Below are positions 44,120 through 53,083 of a DNA stretch of 64,000 nucleotides, in pieces. Source of the stretch: Bacteroides sp. (GTDB lineage Bacteria > Bacteroidota > Bacteroidia > Bacteroidales > P3); the NCBI GenBank assembly GCA_023662825.1, contig JAMPIH010000007.1, positions 1 through 64,000 on the forward strand. The letters run 5' to 3'. Numbering within the stretch: position 1 is the first letter of the stretch; each line of letters begins with the position of its first letter. The position numbers and the translations under genes were made by a program. Under the pieces are notes generated by a model that saw only the letters and a program-made list of their open reading frames with translations, did no database searches and had not been told where the DNA came from.

Positions 44120-45487
44120 TTACAGCAATGGCGTCATATACAAGGGCAAATAAACAATACCGTCTTCAACCTTAAGGTCTTTGTCGTGAAGGACATACGG
44201 GGTAGCAAGACGGGAGCCGTATTTTGCAATGCACTTCCGGAGCGATGAGAGCGTATATTGCCTCCCCGATTTCACCTCTATCGGACTGATGTTATGCCGG
44301 CTCGTTATCACCGGTTTCGACACCAAAAAATCGATTTCCATACGTTCTTCGGCATTTGCTGAATTTCTGCTGTAAAAGTACAGTCTATGACCTGCCGCCC
44401 GAAGCATCTGCGCCACAATATTTTCGACCAACATGCCGCTGTTCACCTCCAATTTATCGAACATCAACTTTTTATATAATTCTCCGGATACCAGACTCCG
44501 TTCATCGAAAGCCTGGCTTATCAGCAAGCCGGTATCACCCATATAACATTTCATCGAAGTGCGGTCTTCCTTCAATTTCAAACCTATGCTCGGTTCGGTG
44601 GAATTATAGCAGCAGTTGATTATCTTGGCATCGGTCAACCAAAAAAAGGCCTGCCGGTAATCGCGCATACGGGCATCTTCCTGCAAGTCTGACAAACGAA
44701 ACTTTTTTTCGTGCTTTTGCAGTTGCCCGGGAATCTCTTCAAATATGGAGGCTACTTTGGTCTCTTGACGGTCGGCATATTTTCGGATATCGTTCCTGTA
44801 CAGCGCCAGAATATCCCGTTTCACTTCATCCACAGAAACAAAATCCCGTGTTGCCACATAGCGTTCCACGGCCTGGGGCATTCCTCCCACAATAAGGTAT
44901 TGACGGAAGTAATCCATGGCGCGGCGGTGAAACATCTGCATCGGCCGCCTCTTTTCGAACTGCGTGCGGATGTACGGCATCAGCGTTTCATCGCCCGTCG
45001 CCCACAGAAATTCTTCAAAATCCATCGGGAACATTTCGAGGGAATGTTCTTCCGAGGGCAACATGATGTCCTTTACATTTTTCTTGATCGAGATAAGCGA
45101 ACCCGTTTCTATGTAATCGTATCGACGGTCCGCCACCAGATGCTTGATGCTTGCGCGGGCTCGCGGACAAAACTGCACTTCATCGAAAATGACAAGGGAT
45201 TTCGCTTCGGATTGAGGTGAAGGGCGCGGAGTGAGTTTCCTCTTGTAATAAACCTCAAGATTACTCAGAAGTGTATCAATATCGTCTAAATAAAGATCAA
45301 AAAGTTCCTTTACCTTGGGATGAGCCTTACTGAAATCGACCAAAAGATAAGCGTCGTATTCCCTTTTGGCAAATTCTTCCGCGATATAGCTCTTTCCGAT
45401 ACGCCGCGCACCTTCTATCAAAAGCGCCGTATCTCCTTTATGCTCTTTTTTCCAAGTCAGCAAATCTTGATAAACCTTACGTTTCAT
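44120..45487 (-). CDS. Orphan AAA_14/DUF4143-type ATPase with nuclease-like C-terminus (ATPase 2)
   Basis: A 455-residue protein. Its N-terminal P-loop domain has Walker A LLIEGARRIGKSYIAEEF, Walker B SLVIFDEVQFC and the GSLIS sensor region. The middle DUF4143-like region includes YFRQYLIVGGMPQAVERYV. The C-terminal part shows a D...ExK arrangement: Asp386 in MEIDFLV, then Glu404 and Lys406 in ISPIEVKSG, the pattern of PD-(D/E)XK nuclease folds. Such proteins are abundant orphans in Bacteroidota and archaea with no settled function. The start at 45487 (MKRKVYQDLLTWK) was chosen because the 20-residue upstream extension is simply the translated repeat array. Confidence 0.85.
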   Translation of the reverse strand: MKRKVYQDLLTWKKEHKGDTALLIEGARRIGKSYIAEEFAKREYDAYLLVDFSKAHPKVKELFDLYLDDIDTLLSNLEVYYKRKLTPRPSPQSEAKSLVIFDEVQFCPRARASIKHLVADRRYDYIETGSLISIKKNVKDIMLPSEEHSLEMFPMDFEEFLWATGDETLMPYIRTQFEKRRPMQMFHRRAMDYFRQYLIVGGMPQAVERYVATRDFVSVDEVKRDILALYRNDIRKYADRQETKVASIFEEIPGQLQKHEKKFRLSDLQEDARMRDYRQAFFWLTDAKIINCCYNSTEPSIGLKLKEDRTSMKCYMGDTGLLISQAFDERSLVSGELYKKLMFDKLEVNSGMLVENIVAQMLRAAGHRLYFYSRNSANAEERMEIDFLVSKPVITSRHNISPIEVKSGRQYTLSSLRKCIAKYGSRLATPYVLHDKDLKVEDGIVYLPLYMTPLL

Positions 45488-45489
45488 AT

Positions 45490-45625
45490 ACACGTTTTTT
45501 AGAAACTTATCAGAGACAAAATTACACATTTTTAAGAAACTTAACAAGATAAATTTTACACGTTTTTTAGAAACTCATCGGGTTTAGTTTTACACATTTT
45601 TGAGAAATTCAATTCATTTTCCATA
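45490..45625 (-). repeat. 34-bp tandem array in front of ATPase 2
   Basis: Four units of exactly 34 bases start at 45490, 45524, 45558 and 45592. Each begins ACAC(G/A)TTTTT on the plus strand and continues (T/A/G)AGAAACTTA or a close variant. The unit nearest the gene ends 2 bases from the start codon and covers the ribosome-binding region. Confidence 0.9.
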
Positions 45626-45637
45626 TGTGGAGCTCTC

Positions 45638-45788
45638 TTTTGCCTCACAGAAGGTACTTCGCCTCGGCAAAGAAAAAATAAATTTTCTCTTTGCTCTCGA
45701 CTTTCGTATCTTTTGCTTCACAGAAGGTACTCCGTCTCGGCAAAGCCAAATTAATTTGGCTTTGCTCTCAACTTATTCGTACCTTTGC
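45638..45788 (+). repeat. Tandem pair of the promoter-bearing palindromic repeat (copies C and D)
   Basis: Two units start at 45638 and 45711 (period 73). They share the plan of copies A and B: hairpin CTTCACAGAAG (CCTCACAGAAG in C), spacer ending CTCGGC, palindrome, then CTCTC(G/A)ACTT and TCGTA(T/C)C. The palindrome of D is perfect (arms GCAAAGCCAAATT / AATTTGGCTTTGC); that of C has one mismatch. D ends in TACCTTTG at 45780-45787 with TTTG at 45761-45764, forming a promoter 7 bases from the next ATG. Confidence 0.9.
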
Positions 45789-45793
45789 AACTT

Positions 45794-47389
45794 ATGCTTT
45801 TTCAGATAAAGACATTCAAGGGGTTGTGGATTTTGGGGTGCCTGGGGGCGGTGATGGGCTTTTTGCCGGCGGCGCAGGGGCAGGTATTGGTGCCTCCCGT
45901 GGCCGATGAAGGCCCGGCCAAGGCTCAGGCCATTACACGCGAGGACAGTCTGGCGGACGTGCTGCTGGAAGAGTTCTTCCTCTCGAAGGAACTGCTGTTC
46001 TTTAACAAGAACTACAAGAAGAGCAACGACACGGCGCAGATTCAGGAACGCCCCGAACTTACGGGCGACATCCCCTACTACAACGACCCCGACTCGGTAT
46101 ATCGGGAACGCTTGAACGGACTGAGCGAACATTTCGTGGTCAAGCTTCCATACAACCAAAAGATCAAGAACTACATAGACGTTTACGTAAACAAACGCCG
46201 CCAGCAAATCAACGTGATGCTGGCCCTCTCGCAGTATTACTTCCCCATCTTTGAACAAGCCATGGAACGCAACGGCGTCCCGCAGGAGCTGAAATACCTC
46301 GCCATTATCGAGTCGGCCCTCAATCCGCGCGCCGTCTCGCGCGTGGGCGCGTCGGGCAGCTGGCAGTTCATGTACCAGACCGGCCGGATGTACGGCCTTA
46401 AGATAGACCAGCACGTGGACGAACGCTTCGACCCCGAAAAGGCCAGCAACGCGGCCGCACGCTATCTCAAAGACCTCTACGACAACTTCGGCGACTGGAT
46501 CCTGGCCATAGCCGCCTACAACTGCGGCCCCGGCAACGTGAACCGCGCCATCCGCAGGGCGCAGGGCAAGACCGACTTCTGGCAGATCTATCCGTTCCTG
46601 CCGCGCGAGACAAGGGGCTACGTGCCCGCCTTTATCGGCGCCACCTACATCATGAACTACTACCGCGAATACGGTTTCGAAGCCCCCAATTCCGTACCCC
46701 TGCTCACCGATACGCTCATGGTCGATAAAGACCTGAACCTGGGCGTGGTGGCCGAAAGACTCAACATCCCCCTGCAGGTGCTGCGCGACCTCAACCCCCA
46801 GTACCGCCGCGATGTGATACCGGGCAACACCGACTACTACAGTATCCGCCTTCCGGTAAACTTCACGATCAAGTTCATGGAGAACGAGGAGGATATCTAC
46901 GCCGACACCAACAACCGCATTCCGCCCACACCCGTGCGCTTTCCCTATCGCGTGCAACGCGGGCAGACCCTGTCGAACATCGCGGCCAAGTTCCATGTAA
47001 AGGTATCGGACCTGATGAAATGGAACAACCTGCGTTCCTCCACCATCTATCCCAACCAGATCCTGTACATCTACACCGGCAACCGCCCGTTCCAGTCGAA
47101 TTCGAGCCTCAGATACCCTGCCGACCATGTAACGGGCAACTCCGACAAAGGCAAGGTAAGCATGACCGTTACCAAACCCCGCGACGACAAACCGGCCGTG
47201 AAAAGCCCCTCGCAGATGCAGGCGACCCGCACCTACACCCACGTGGTACGCAAGGGCGAGACGATCTATTCCATCTCGCGCCGCTATCAGGGTTCGTCGG
47301 TAAACGGCATCATCCGCGACAACAAACTCAGCAAGAAAGGAACCATCTATCCCGGCCAGTCGCTTAAAATCGTTACCACGCAGCATTAG
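45794..47389 (+). CDS. mltD: Membrane-bound lytic murein transglycosylase D-like protein with LysM domains
   Basis: A 531-residue exported enzyme that cleaves peptidoglycan glycan strands to anhydro products. The signal peptide lies within residues 1-30. The goose-lysozyme-like SLT domain (about 130-290) has the catalytic glutamate in LAIIESALNP and the segments SGSWQFMYQTGRMYGL and AAYNCGPGNVNRAI. Two LysM peptidoglycan-binding repeats follow (about 375-420, YRVQRGQTLSNIAAKFHV; and about 480-530, HVVRKGETIYSISRRYQG). ATG 45794 sits 7 bases after the promoter -7 box of repeat copy D. It is first in an operon with the SGNH and MBOAT genes. Confidence 0.93.
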   Translation: MLFQIKTFKGLWILGCLGAVMGFLPAAQGQVLVPPVADEGPAKAQAITREDSLADVLLEEFFLSKELLFFNKNYKKSNDTAQIQERPELTGDIPYYNDPDSVYRERLNGLSEHFVVKLPYNQKIKNYIDVYVNKRRQQINVMLALSQYYFPIFEQAMERNGVPQELKYLAIIESALNPRAVSRVGASGSWQFMYQTGRMYGLKIDQHVDERFDPEKASNAAARYLKDLYDNFGDWILAIAAYNCGPGNVNRAIRRAQGKTDFWQIYPFLPRETRGYVPAFIGATYIMNYYREYGFEAPNSVPLLTDTLMVDKDLNLGVVAERLNIPLQVLRDLNPQYRRDVIPGNTDYYSIRLPVNFTIKFMENEEDIYADTNNRIPPTPVRFPYRVQRGQTLSNIAAKFHVKVSDLMKWNNLRSSTIYPNQILYIYTGNRPFQSNSSLRYPADHVTGNSDKGKVSMTVTKPRDDKPAVKSPSQMQATRTYTHVVRKGETIYSISRRYQGSSVNGIIRDNKLSKKGTIYPGQSLKIVTTQH

Positions 47390-47391
47390 GC

Positions 47392-48957
47392 ATGAAACCT
47401 TTCAAGACATTCCTGTTTTTGGCCTGCACCCTGCTTGTCGTGGCGGCGGTTTACCTCTGCTTGTATGCGCCTGATCTGAGCATCGAACTGCCCAAACCGT
47501 CGCCCGCCGCGCCCAAATCTGAAAAGGTGCAGCGGCAGAAGGCCGTCCGGCAGCAGATGCAGAAAAAGCAGCGACAGCAGGAAGAAAAGGAAGCCAAGGT
47601 CTTGGCCGATGTGTCGCGCCGTTGGGAAACCGACAGCCTGATGCTTCTCTACAAGTATCTCTACCGTCTGGACACCGATATTTTCGAAAACGGGGAATTG
47701 GCCGACGTGCCCCTCTTTCCGTTCGAATACGACAGCGCAGGCGCCGGAAAATACCTGTTGCAGGATTTCTTCGCCAAGCTGCTGGCCCTGCGCAACCCAC
47801 CGCATGCCGACCGGATCGCCGACTGGTACGAGAAGCCCGATTTCTGGAACGACGACCTGGCCGCCGCCCGCAAAAGTTTCGTGCGGGTGCTGCATTACGG
47901 CGGAAGCCTTATCGAGAACGACTACGTGAGCGGTACCCTGCGGCAGCTTATGCAGCGGGATTTCGGCGGGGCGGGTGTGGGCTTGCTGCCGCTTTTCCAG
48001 ACCAACGCCAACTTTATATCGGTAAAGCGCAGCGGAAAATGGCACGTTTCCCAGCCTTCCAAGAGCACACCGCGCGGCAACTTCGGGGTGTATGGCGCCT
48101 CGCTGAACCCGCCCCCGGTAAACGCCTTCGGGCAGAAAACCGCCGACAAGGGCTTCCTGCGCATCCGCATTCCCGAAAAACTGCAGCAGCAGACCCTGTT
48201 TCTGGAAGCCGTACTGCACGACGAAGTGGCGGGCAAACAGATTGCCGTAACCGCCGACAGACACAAGACCCCCGCACAAGTGTTGGAAGTGCCCGGACAG
48301 CAACGCTACACCTACGCCCTGCCCTCCGGCGCCAAGGAAGTGGAACTGACGCTCACATTATCGAAAAACGCCTGCCTGTACGCGCTCTCGCTCAACGACA
48401 CGACGGGTGTCTGCGTGGACAATATGTCGGTAAAAGGCTATGAGGGCGCCGTTTTCTCACCAAACAACCGCCGCTTCCTCATCAACCAGATGGTGCTGCT
48501 CAACACCGGCCTGGTGCTCTACCAGTTCGACGGCAGCGCGGCGCTTAGAAACAAGGACTACGGCAGCTACCGCGTGCTGCTCATGAAGGAACTGGCCTAC
48601 CTGCGCATGCTTATGCCGCAGACCCCGATAATCGTGATGGGCACGGCCTCTTCGGGCGACATCGAACAACTGACAGACATACAGCGGGAATGCGCCTTTG
48701 CCTGCGGCTGCGTGTTCTGGAACATGAATGAGGCCTTGGGCGGCGGAAACGCCATGGCGCGCTGGGCGGAGGCACAGACACCCTTGGTATCGCGCAACCT
48801 GAGCCACTTTACCCCGCGCGGCGCCGAATGGGTGGGCAAACTCTTTTACCGTTCGTTCCTTGGTGAATACCGCCGTTTCCTGTTGCAGGAAAGAAAGCGC
48901 AGCATGCTGCAGCGCGCCAAAAAACTGATTTCGGAAACGCCAAACCCTGCCTCATGA
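47392..48957 (+). CDS. SGNH-like protein, probable partner of the MBOAT acyltransferase
   Basis: A 521-residue protein with an N-terminal membrane anchor (about residues 6-26) and a charged coiled-coil-like stretch (about 40-75, KQRQQEEKEAK). Two blocks suggest an SGNH/GDSL-type fold: LHYGGSLIENDYVSGTLRQL with a candidate nucleophile Ser172, and the C-terminal SHFTPRGAEWVGKLFY with a candidate His472. An asparagine-containing block lies between (TPIIVMGTASSG). Proteins like this accompany AlgI-type MBOATs and act as the periplasmic acetyl-transferring partner. It starts 2 bases after mltD and ends ATGA-overlapped with the MBOAT gene. Confidence 0.72.
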   Translation: MKPFKTFLFLACTLLVVAAVYLCLYAPDLSIELPKPSPAAPKSEKVQRQKAVRQQMQKKQRQQEEKEAKVLADVSRRWETDSLMLLYKYLYRLDTDIFENGELADVPLFPFEYDSAGAGKYLLQDFFAKLLALRNPPHADRIADWYEKPDFWNDDLAAARKSFVRVLHYGGSLIENDYVSGTLRQLMQRDFGGAGVGLLPLFQTNANFISVKRSGKWHVSQPSKSTPRGNFGVYGASLNPPPVNAFGQKTADKGFLRIRIPEKLQQQTLFLEAVLHDEVAGKQIAVTADRHKTPAQVLEVPGQQRYTYALPSGAKEVELTLTLSKNACLYALSLNDTTGVCVDNMSVKGYEGAVFSPNNRRFLINQMVLLNTGLVLYQFDGSAALRNKDYGSYRVLLMKELAYLRMLMPQTPIIVMGTASSGDIEQLTDIQRECAFACGCVFWNMNEALGGGNAMARWAEAQTPLVSRNLSHFTPRGAEWVGKLFYRSFLGEYRRFLLQERKRSMLQRAKKLISETPNPAS

Positions 48958-50453
48958 ACCTCTTGGATTTAGTGTCGGACTTCTTTTTGTTCTCGCCACA
49001 GAAGGGTTTCCTGTTTACCGGAATCTCCTTCTGGATCTTCGTGTGCATCGTGCTGGGCGGCCTCTCGCTCTGCTACAGGAACCGCCGGGCAAGGAACACT
49101 TTCCTGCTGCTTTGCAGCCTGTTTTTCTGCTACAAGACGGGCGGGCTGTTCGTTTTTATCCTGCTGCTGTCGATGTTCCTCAACCACGGCATCGGCAAGA
49201 TAATCGAGAGAAGTTCCGACAAGGGGAGCGCGGCATGGCTGACCGTGGGGGTTCTGCTGAACCTCGGCATCCTGGCGGTCTTTAAATACAACGTGTTCTT
49301 TACCCAGTTGTGGAACGCCCTCTGGGGCGGCGGAATGCCGGCCATCGACTACCTGGCGGACGGCTTTCCCTTAAGCGAAACCTCTTCCGGACGGCTGTTT
49401 CCCGAAACCATAGAGCGGCTCATACCTCCCGTGGGACTGTCGTTCTTTACCCTCCACGCCCTTTCCTACCTGATCGATTTAAAGCGCGGACACACGGTTT
49501 CGTTCGCAAGCGCGGGCGATTTCGGCTTCTACCTAATGTTCTTCCCCAAGATGCTGGCCGGCCCCATCGTGCGCACCGAGACCTTCATGGCGCAGATGCA
49601 GAGCCACTACATGCTTACACGCCAGGAATTCTCGAGCGGGCTCACACAGATCCTGCTCGGCCTGGTAAAGGCGGGCGCGGTGGCTTACTTTCTGGACACA
49701 CATATCGTCTCGCCCGTTTTCGACAATCCCGACCTGTTCTCGGGCATTGAGAAATGGATGGCGCTCTACGGTTTCTCGGTATGGATTTACTGTGCCTTTT
49801 CGGGCTATACCGACATAGCTTCGGGGCTTTCCTCCCTGTTGGGTTTCTCCATGCCCGAGAACTTCCACTCTCCTTACAAGGCATCGAGCCTTAGCGATTT
49901 CTGGCGCCGCTGGCACATCACGCTGCACGACTGGTTCAAGGACTACGTATATGTTCCCTTGGGCGGCAACCGCCACGGGCAGTTCCGCATGGTGACGGCA
50001 CTGCTCATTACCATGCTGCTGGCAGGGCTCTGGTACGGCGCCGGCCTGGGATTCCTGCTGTGGGCTGCCCTGCATGCCGCGGTGCTTTGCATCGAGAAAC
50101 TGAGCCGCTGGGATGCCAAGGTGGAACGGAACCGCTGGCTGCGCCTGACGGGCTGGTTCATTACCTTTAACCTGATAAGCTTCGGCTGGATCTTTTTCCG
50201 TTCGGGAAGCCTGCAGTCGGCCGCCGATTTCTTTTTCGGGCTGTTCGACCCCGCCGGCTGGAGCCGCATCTCGGTGCTCGACTACACCTACGGCATGGCG
50301 TTCCTGCTGCTGATGCTCGTGTTCTTCTGCCTGGTCTTCGTACGCGAACGGCAAAAGAAATCATGGATGCGCATTTTCGAACGCGCCCCGCTCTTCGTAA
50401 AATTCCTGATTACCGCCCTCGTCGCGGTTCTGATAACGCTGTTCCGGCTCTAA
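48954..50453 (+). CDS. MBOAT-family membrane O-acyltransferase (AlgI/PatA-like)
   Basis: A 499-residue protein with about 11 membrane segments. The MBOAT hallmark SDFWRRWHITLHDWFKDYVY is present, with His321, followed by VPLGGNRHGQ. The second conserved histidine is His374 in LLWAALHAAVL. Family members such as AlgI and PatA pass acetyl groups from cytoplasmic donors across the membrane to polysaccharide or peptidoglycan. The start overlaps the preceding stop (ATGA). With the SGNH-like gene and a lytic transglycosylase in one operon, peptidoglycan or surface-glycan O-acetylation is the likely role; the acceptor is inferred. Confidence 0.9.
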   Translation: MNLLDLVSDFFLFSPQKGFLFTGISFWIFVCIVLGGLSLCYRNRRARNTFLLLCSLFFCYKTGGLFVFILLLSMFLNHGIGKIIERSSDKGSAAWLTVGVLLNLGILAVFKYNVFFTQLWNALWGGGMPAIDYLADGFPLSETSSGRLFPETIERLIPPVGLSFFTLHALSYLIDLKRGHTVSFASAGDFGFYLMFFPKMLAGPIVRTETFMAQMQSHYMLTRQEFSSGLTQILLGLVKAGAVAYFLDTHIVSPVFDNPDLFSGIEKWMALYGFSVWIYCAFSGYTDIASGLSSLLGFSMPENFHSPYKASSLSDFWRRWHITLHDWFKDYVYVPLGGNRHGQFRMVTALLITMLLAGLWYGAGLGFLLWAALHAAVLCIEKLSRWDAKVERNRWLRLTGWFITFNLISFGWIFFRSGSLQSAADFFFGLFDPAGWSRISVLDYTYGMAFLLLMLVFFCLVFVRERQKKSWMRIFERAPLFVKFLITALVAVLITLFRL

Positions 50454-53026
50454 CGCAGAATGGTCACGCTGCCCGACTGCACTTTCTTAAACGTTCTTCC
50501 CGAAGCCCTGGCCTTGAACTCGGCCATATAGAAATAGGCTCCGTCGGGGCATTCCTTGCCCTTGTTGTACATCTGTCCGTTCCATTCGAAATCGGGCTTG
50601 GAGGATTTGAACACTTCCACGCCCCATCGGTTCACTATCTTGATGTAAAACTCGCTGATGTCCCTGTATTTCCGCGGCTTGAGCACATCGTTGACCCCGT
50701 CGCCGTTCGGAGTGAACACGTTGGGCAGGTCGAACACGAAACAGTTCCAGTTGTCGGTGCAGGCCTCCCCGCTGGGCTCGCTGTACAGCCCGGCATCGGC
50801 CACGCCCACCACCCGGTAGCACGAAAAGAGCGAACCCGGCTCGTTGTCGGTATATTCGGTTTCGGGCACGGTGGCTATCAGGTCCCAATCGCCCTGATCC
50901 GGTTCGCGCCGGTATATCTCGTAATAGTCGGTCGAAAGGCGGCAGTCTTCCAGGTATTCGTCCTGCATGTCGTTCCGTTCGGGGGCGAAGGGGTCGTAGG
51001 CACTGTCGAAACTCCACACGATCTTGTTGTAAAAAGGGTCGCAATTCGACTGAACCACAAATACGTAGGGCTGGCAGGGCTCGCCGGGACGGGCGGTTTC
51101 GCCGATAATGTTGGAGAGATTGTGCGTGTATCCGTTCAGGCGGCGGCTGCCGTAGGTGGCTATCGCGTCCACATAGTAGGTGTATTCCGTTCCAGGTTCC
51201 AGATGGCGGTCGGAATACATGCGGTCTTTCGTGCTGCCTATCAAACCGAAAGCCTGCGCGCTGTCGTTGTAGCGGTACACATCGTAGCGTTCCACGATCC
51301 AAGGCACGTCGCAGACCCACTGCAGTTCCACGCGGCGCGGCTTTCCGATGGCGGTAAGGTAAACCGAGGAGGCCCGGCGGGAAGCGAAACTGTCCACCTC
51401 CACCCGGTAGAAATAGCGTATCCGCTCGGTATTGCGCCCCGAATCGACGTACCGCACACAGGAATCGAACGCGAAATCGGCCAGAAATTCCAGACTGTCG
51501 GGAACCTGACCGCCGTACAGACGGTAGCGTTGCGACCCGCTGTCAAGATCTTTGGGGCGGACCCAGGAAACCTGCAGGCAGCCTTCGAAAACATCGGTCT
51601 CCAGCACGCTTACCTGCGTGATGAGCGGCGAGAAATTGGGCGTTTCCACGCAGACGGGCTCCGACTCGCGGCTCCTGTCGCCGTCGGGAAACGTAACCAC
51701 CACCTTGTAGCAGTATTCCATGCCTTTCTGCACCGAGAAATCGGTAAAGCTCGTATCGGTGGCGGCAAAGCTGCCGACAAGGATGTACGAAGAATCGGAA
51801 ATGCCCGTGAAACAGGTGTCGGCGGGCGTTTCGTCGCGGTAAAAGTCGCGGCGGTACAGTTCGTAGCCCGAGGCGTGGGGTGAAAGGCTCTTGTTCCACG
51901 CCAGTTCCACGCGGTCGCGGCCCGCTTCCGAACGGACAAACGATACCGGAGGCGCCACCACCCGCACCGAAACGGTGCGCACGTCGCTCAGGTTGGGATC
52001 TCCGTTGTCTTGCGCACGCAGGTAGAGCATGTAGGGCTGCCTGCGCGAATCGGCCAACCCCGTTACCCAGTAGAAGTCGTATTCGGCCGAATCGATGCCG
52101 TTGTAGAGTTCGTTCAGCCCCGAACGCCTGCCGCCCGAAAGGATCTCGCCGAACGCGGTAAGCCGCAGACGGTCGCCGTCCTGATCGCGCACGCTTACGG
52201 GCAGGTGCAGGTCGGTGCCGGCCAGCACGCAGTGTTCTTCCTCAGCCTCGATGTAGGGCGGGTTGTTGCTGCAGGTGCGCACCAGAATCTGCATGTCGCG
52301 CGTAACGTGCCCCAGCTTTATGCCGTTGCGCCATTCCTCCATCAGGATGGCCACGTTGTACTCGCCCTGCGCCATGGGGCTTTGCCACACCAAGGTGCCG
52401 GTGGTGGGATAGATAAAGAAAGTGTCGCTCGCCACGGGATAGGAATAGCCCGGCACGTCCTCGCCGTTCATGGTGCGGCAGGGTACCAGGCGGTACGAAA
52501 GGCTGTCGGCGTCGGGGTCGTAGGCACCCGGGTTATGGGTGTAGCGCTTGCCCAGACAGGCGTTGTCATCCACCGGGCGGTGGGTGGTTACGGGCGTGCT
52601 GTTGCCCGCTCCCAACCAAGGGCTGATGATGATGGAGGTGGAGATGTACATGTAGGTGAGCACGCTGTTGGGCACGTTGATGACCCCCGAATTGCGGTTG
52701 GGGTCTTCCATATAGAGCGTATAGACCCCGGGGCCCGAATAGGTGTGCACGGCCTCGTAGCGGTTCATCTTGGTGTCGTTGCCCAGATACTGCTCGCCGC
52801 TTCGCGAGACCACCTCGACGGTGCCGTCGCCCCAGGCCAGCTCTATTTCGGGACGGTCAACGGGCGTTCCCGTAAAGGTGTAGGTGGTCAATATGGCGCG
52901 GTAGGTATAGCCCGACACATGCCTGACCGTAAGCTCGGCGGCCTTCTGGTGGGTGGCGTAGCCTGCGAGCGGCAAACAGATGAGGGAAAAAAGGAGAAAA
53001 AGCCTACCGGATACACGACTTTTCAT
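50450..53026 (-). CDS. Type IX-secreted fibronectin-type-III-like protein (type-B sorting domain)
   Basis: An 858-residue exported protein. Signal peptide SGRLFLLFSLICLPLAGYAT. The N-terminal half has PKD/cadherin-like beta domains (TYTFTGTPVDRPEIELAWGD, DPDADSLSYRLVP, VRDQDGDRLRLTAFG). The middle has about four fibronectin-III-like modules (RVELAWNKSLSPHASGYELY, GCLQVSWVRPKDLDSGSQRY). The last 90 residues form the CHU_C/type-B sorting domain (NVFTPNGDGVNDVLKPRKYR, FYIKIVNRWGVEVFKSSKPD, GAYFYMAEFKA). This signal directs export by the type IX system and surface attachment. The stop overlaps the MBOAT stop by 4 bases, tail-to-tail. The start was set at 53026. Confidence 0.88.
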   Translation of the reverse strand: MKSRVSGRLFLLFSLICLPLAGYATHQKAAELTVRHVSGYTYRAILTTYTFTGTPVDRPEIELAWGDGTVEVVSRSGEQYLGNDTKMNRYEAVHTYSGPGVYTLYMEDPNRNSGVINVPNSVLTYMYISTSIIISPWLGAGNSTPVTTHRPVDDNACLGKRYTHNPGAYDPDADSLSYRLVPCRTMNGEDVPGYSYPVASDTFFIYPTTGTLVWQSPMAQGEYNVAILMEEWRNGIKLGHVTRDMQILVRTCSNNPPYIEAEEEHCVLAGTDLHLPVSVRDQDGDRLRLTAFGEILSGGRRSGLNELYNGIDSAEYDFYWVTGLADSRRQPYMLYLRAQDNGDPNLSDVRTVSVRVVAPPVSFVRSEAGRDRVELAWNKSLSPHASGYELYRRDFYRDETPADTCFTGISDSSYILVGSFAATDTSFTDFSVQKGMEYCYKVVVTFPDGDRSRESEPVCVETPNFSPLITQVSVLETDVFEGCLQVSWVRPKDLDSGSQRYRLYGGQVPDSLEFLADFAFDSCVRYVDSGRNTERIRYFYRVEVDSFASRRASSVYLTAIGKPRRVELQWVCDVPWIVERYDVYRYNDSAQAFGLIGSTKDRMYSDRHLEPGTEYTYYVDAIATYGSRRLNGYTHNLSNIIGETARPGEPCQPYVFVVQSNCDPFYNKIVWSFDSAYDPFAPERNDMQDEYLEDCRLSTDYYEIYRREPDQGDWDLIATVPETEYTDNEPGSLFSCYRVVGVADAGLYSEPSGEACTDNWNCFVFDLPNVFTPNGDGVNDVLKPRKYRDISEFYIKIVNRWGVEVFKSSKPDFEWNGQMYNKGKECPDGAYFYMAEFKARASGRTFKKVQSGSVTILR

Positions 53027-53051
53027 AGGGGCTAATTTACGCACTTTTGCC

Positions 53052-53059
53052 TAAATTTG
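53052..53059 (+). promoter_or_regulatory. Candidate -7 element for the DUF6057 operon
   Basis: TAAATTTG matches TAnnTTTG 25 bases before the ATG at 53084. No clear TTTG lies at the -33 position, so support is partial. Confidence 0.45.
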
Positions 53060-53083
53060 TGCTGAAAAAGCTTTTATTTAGCA

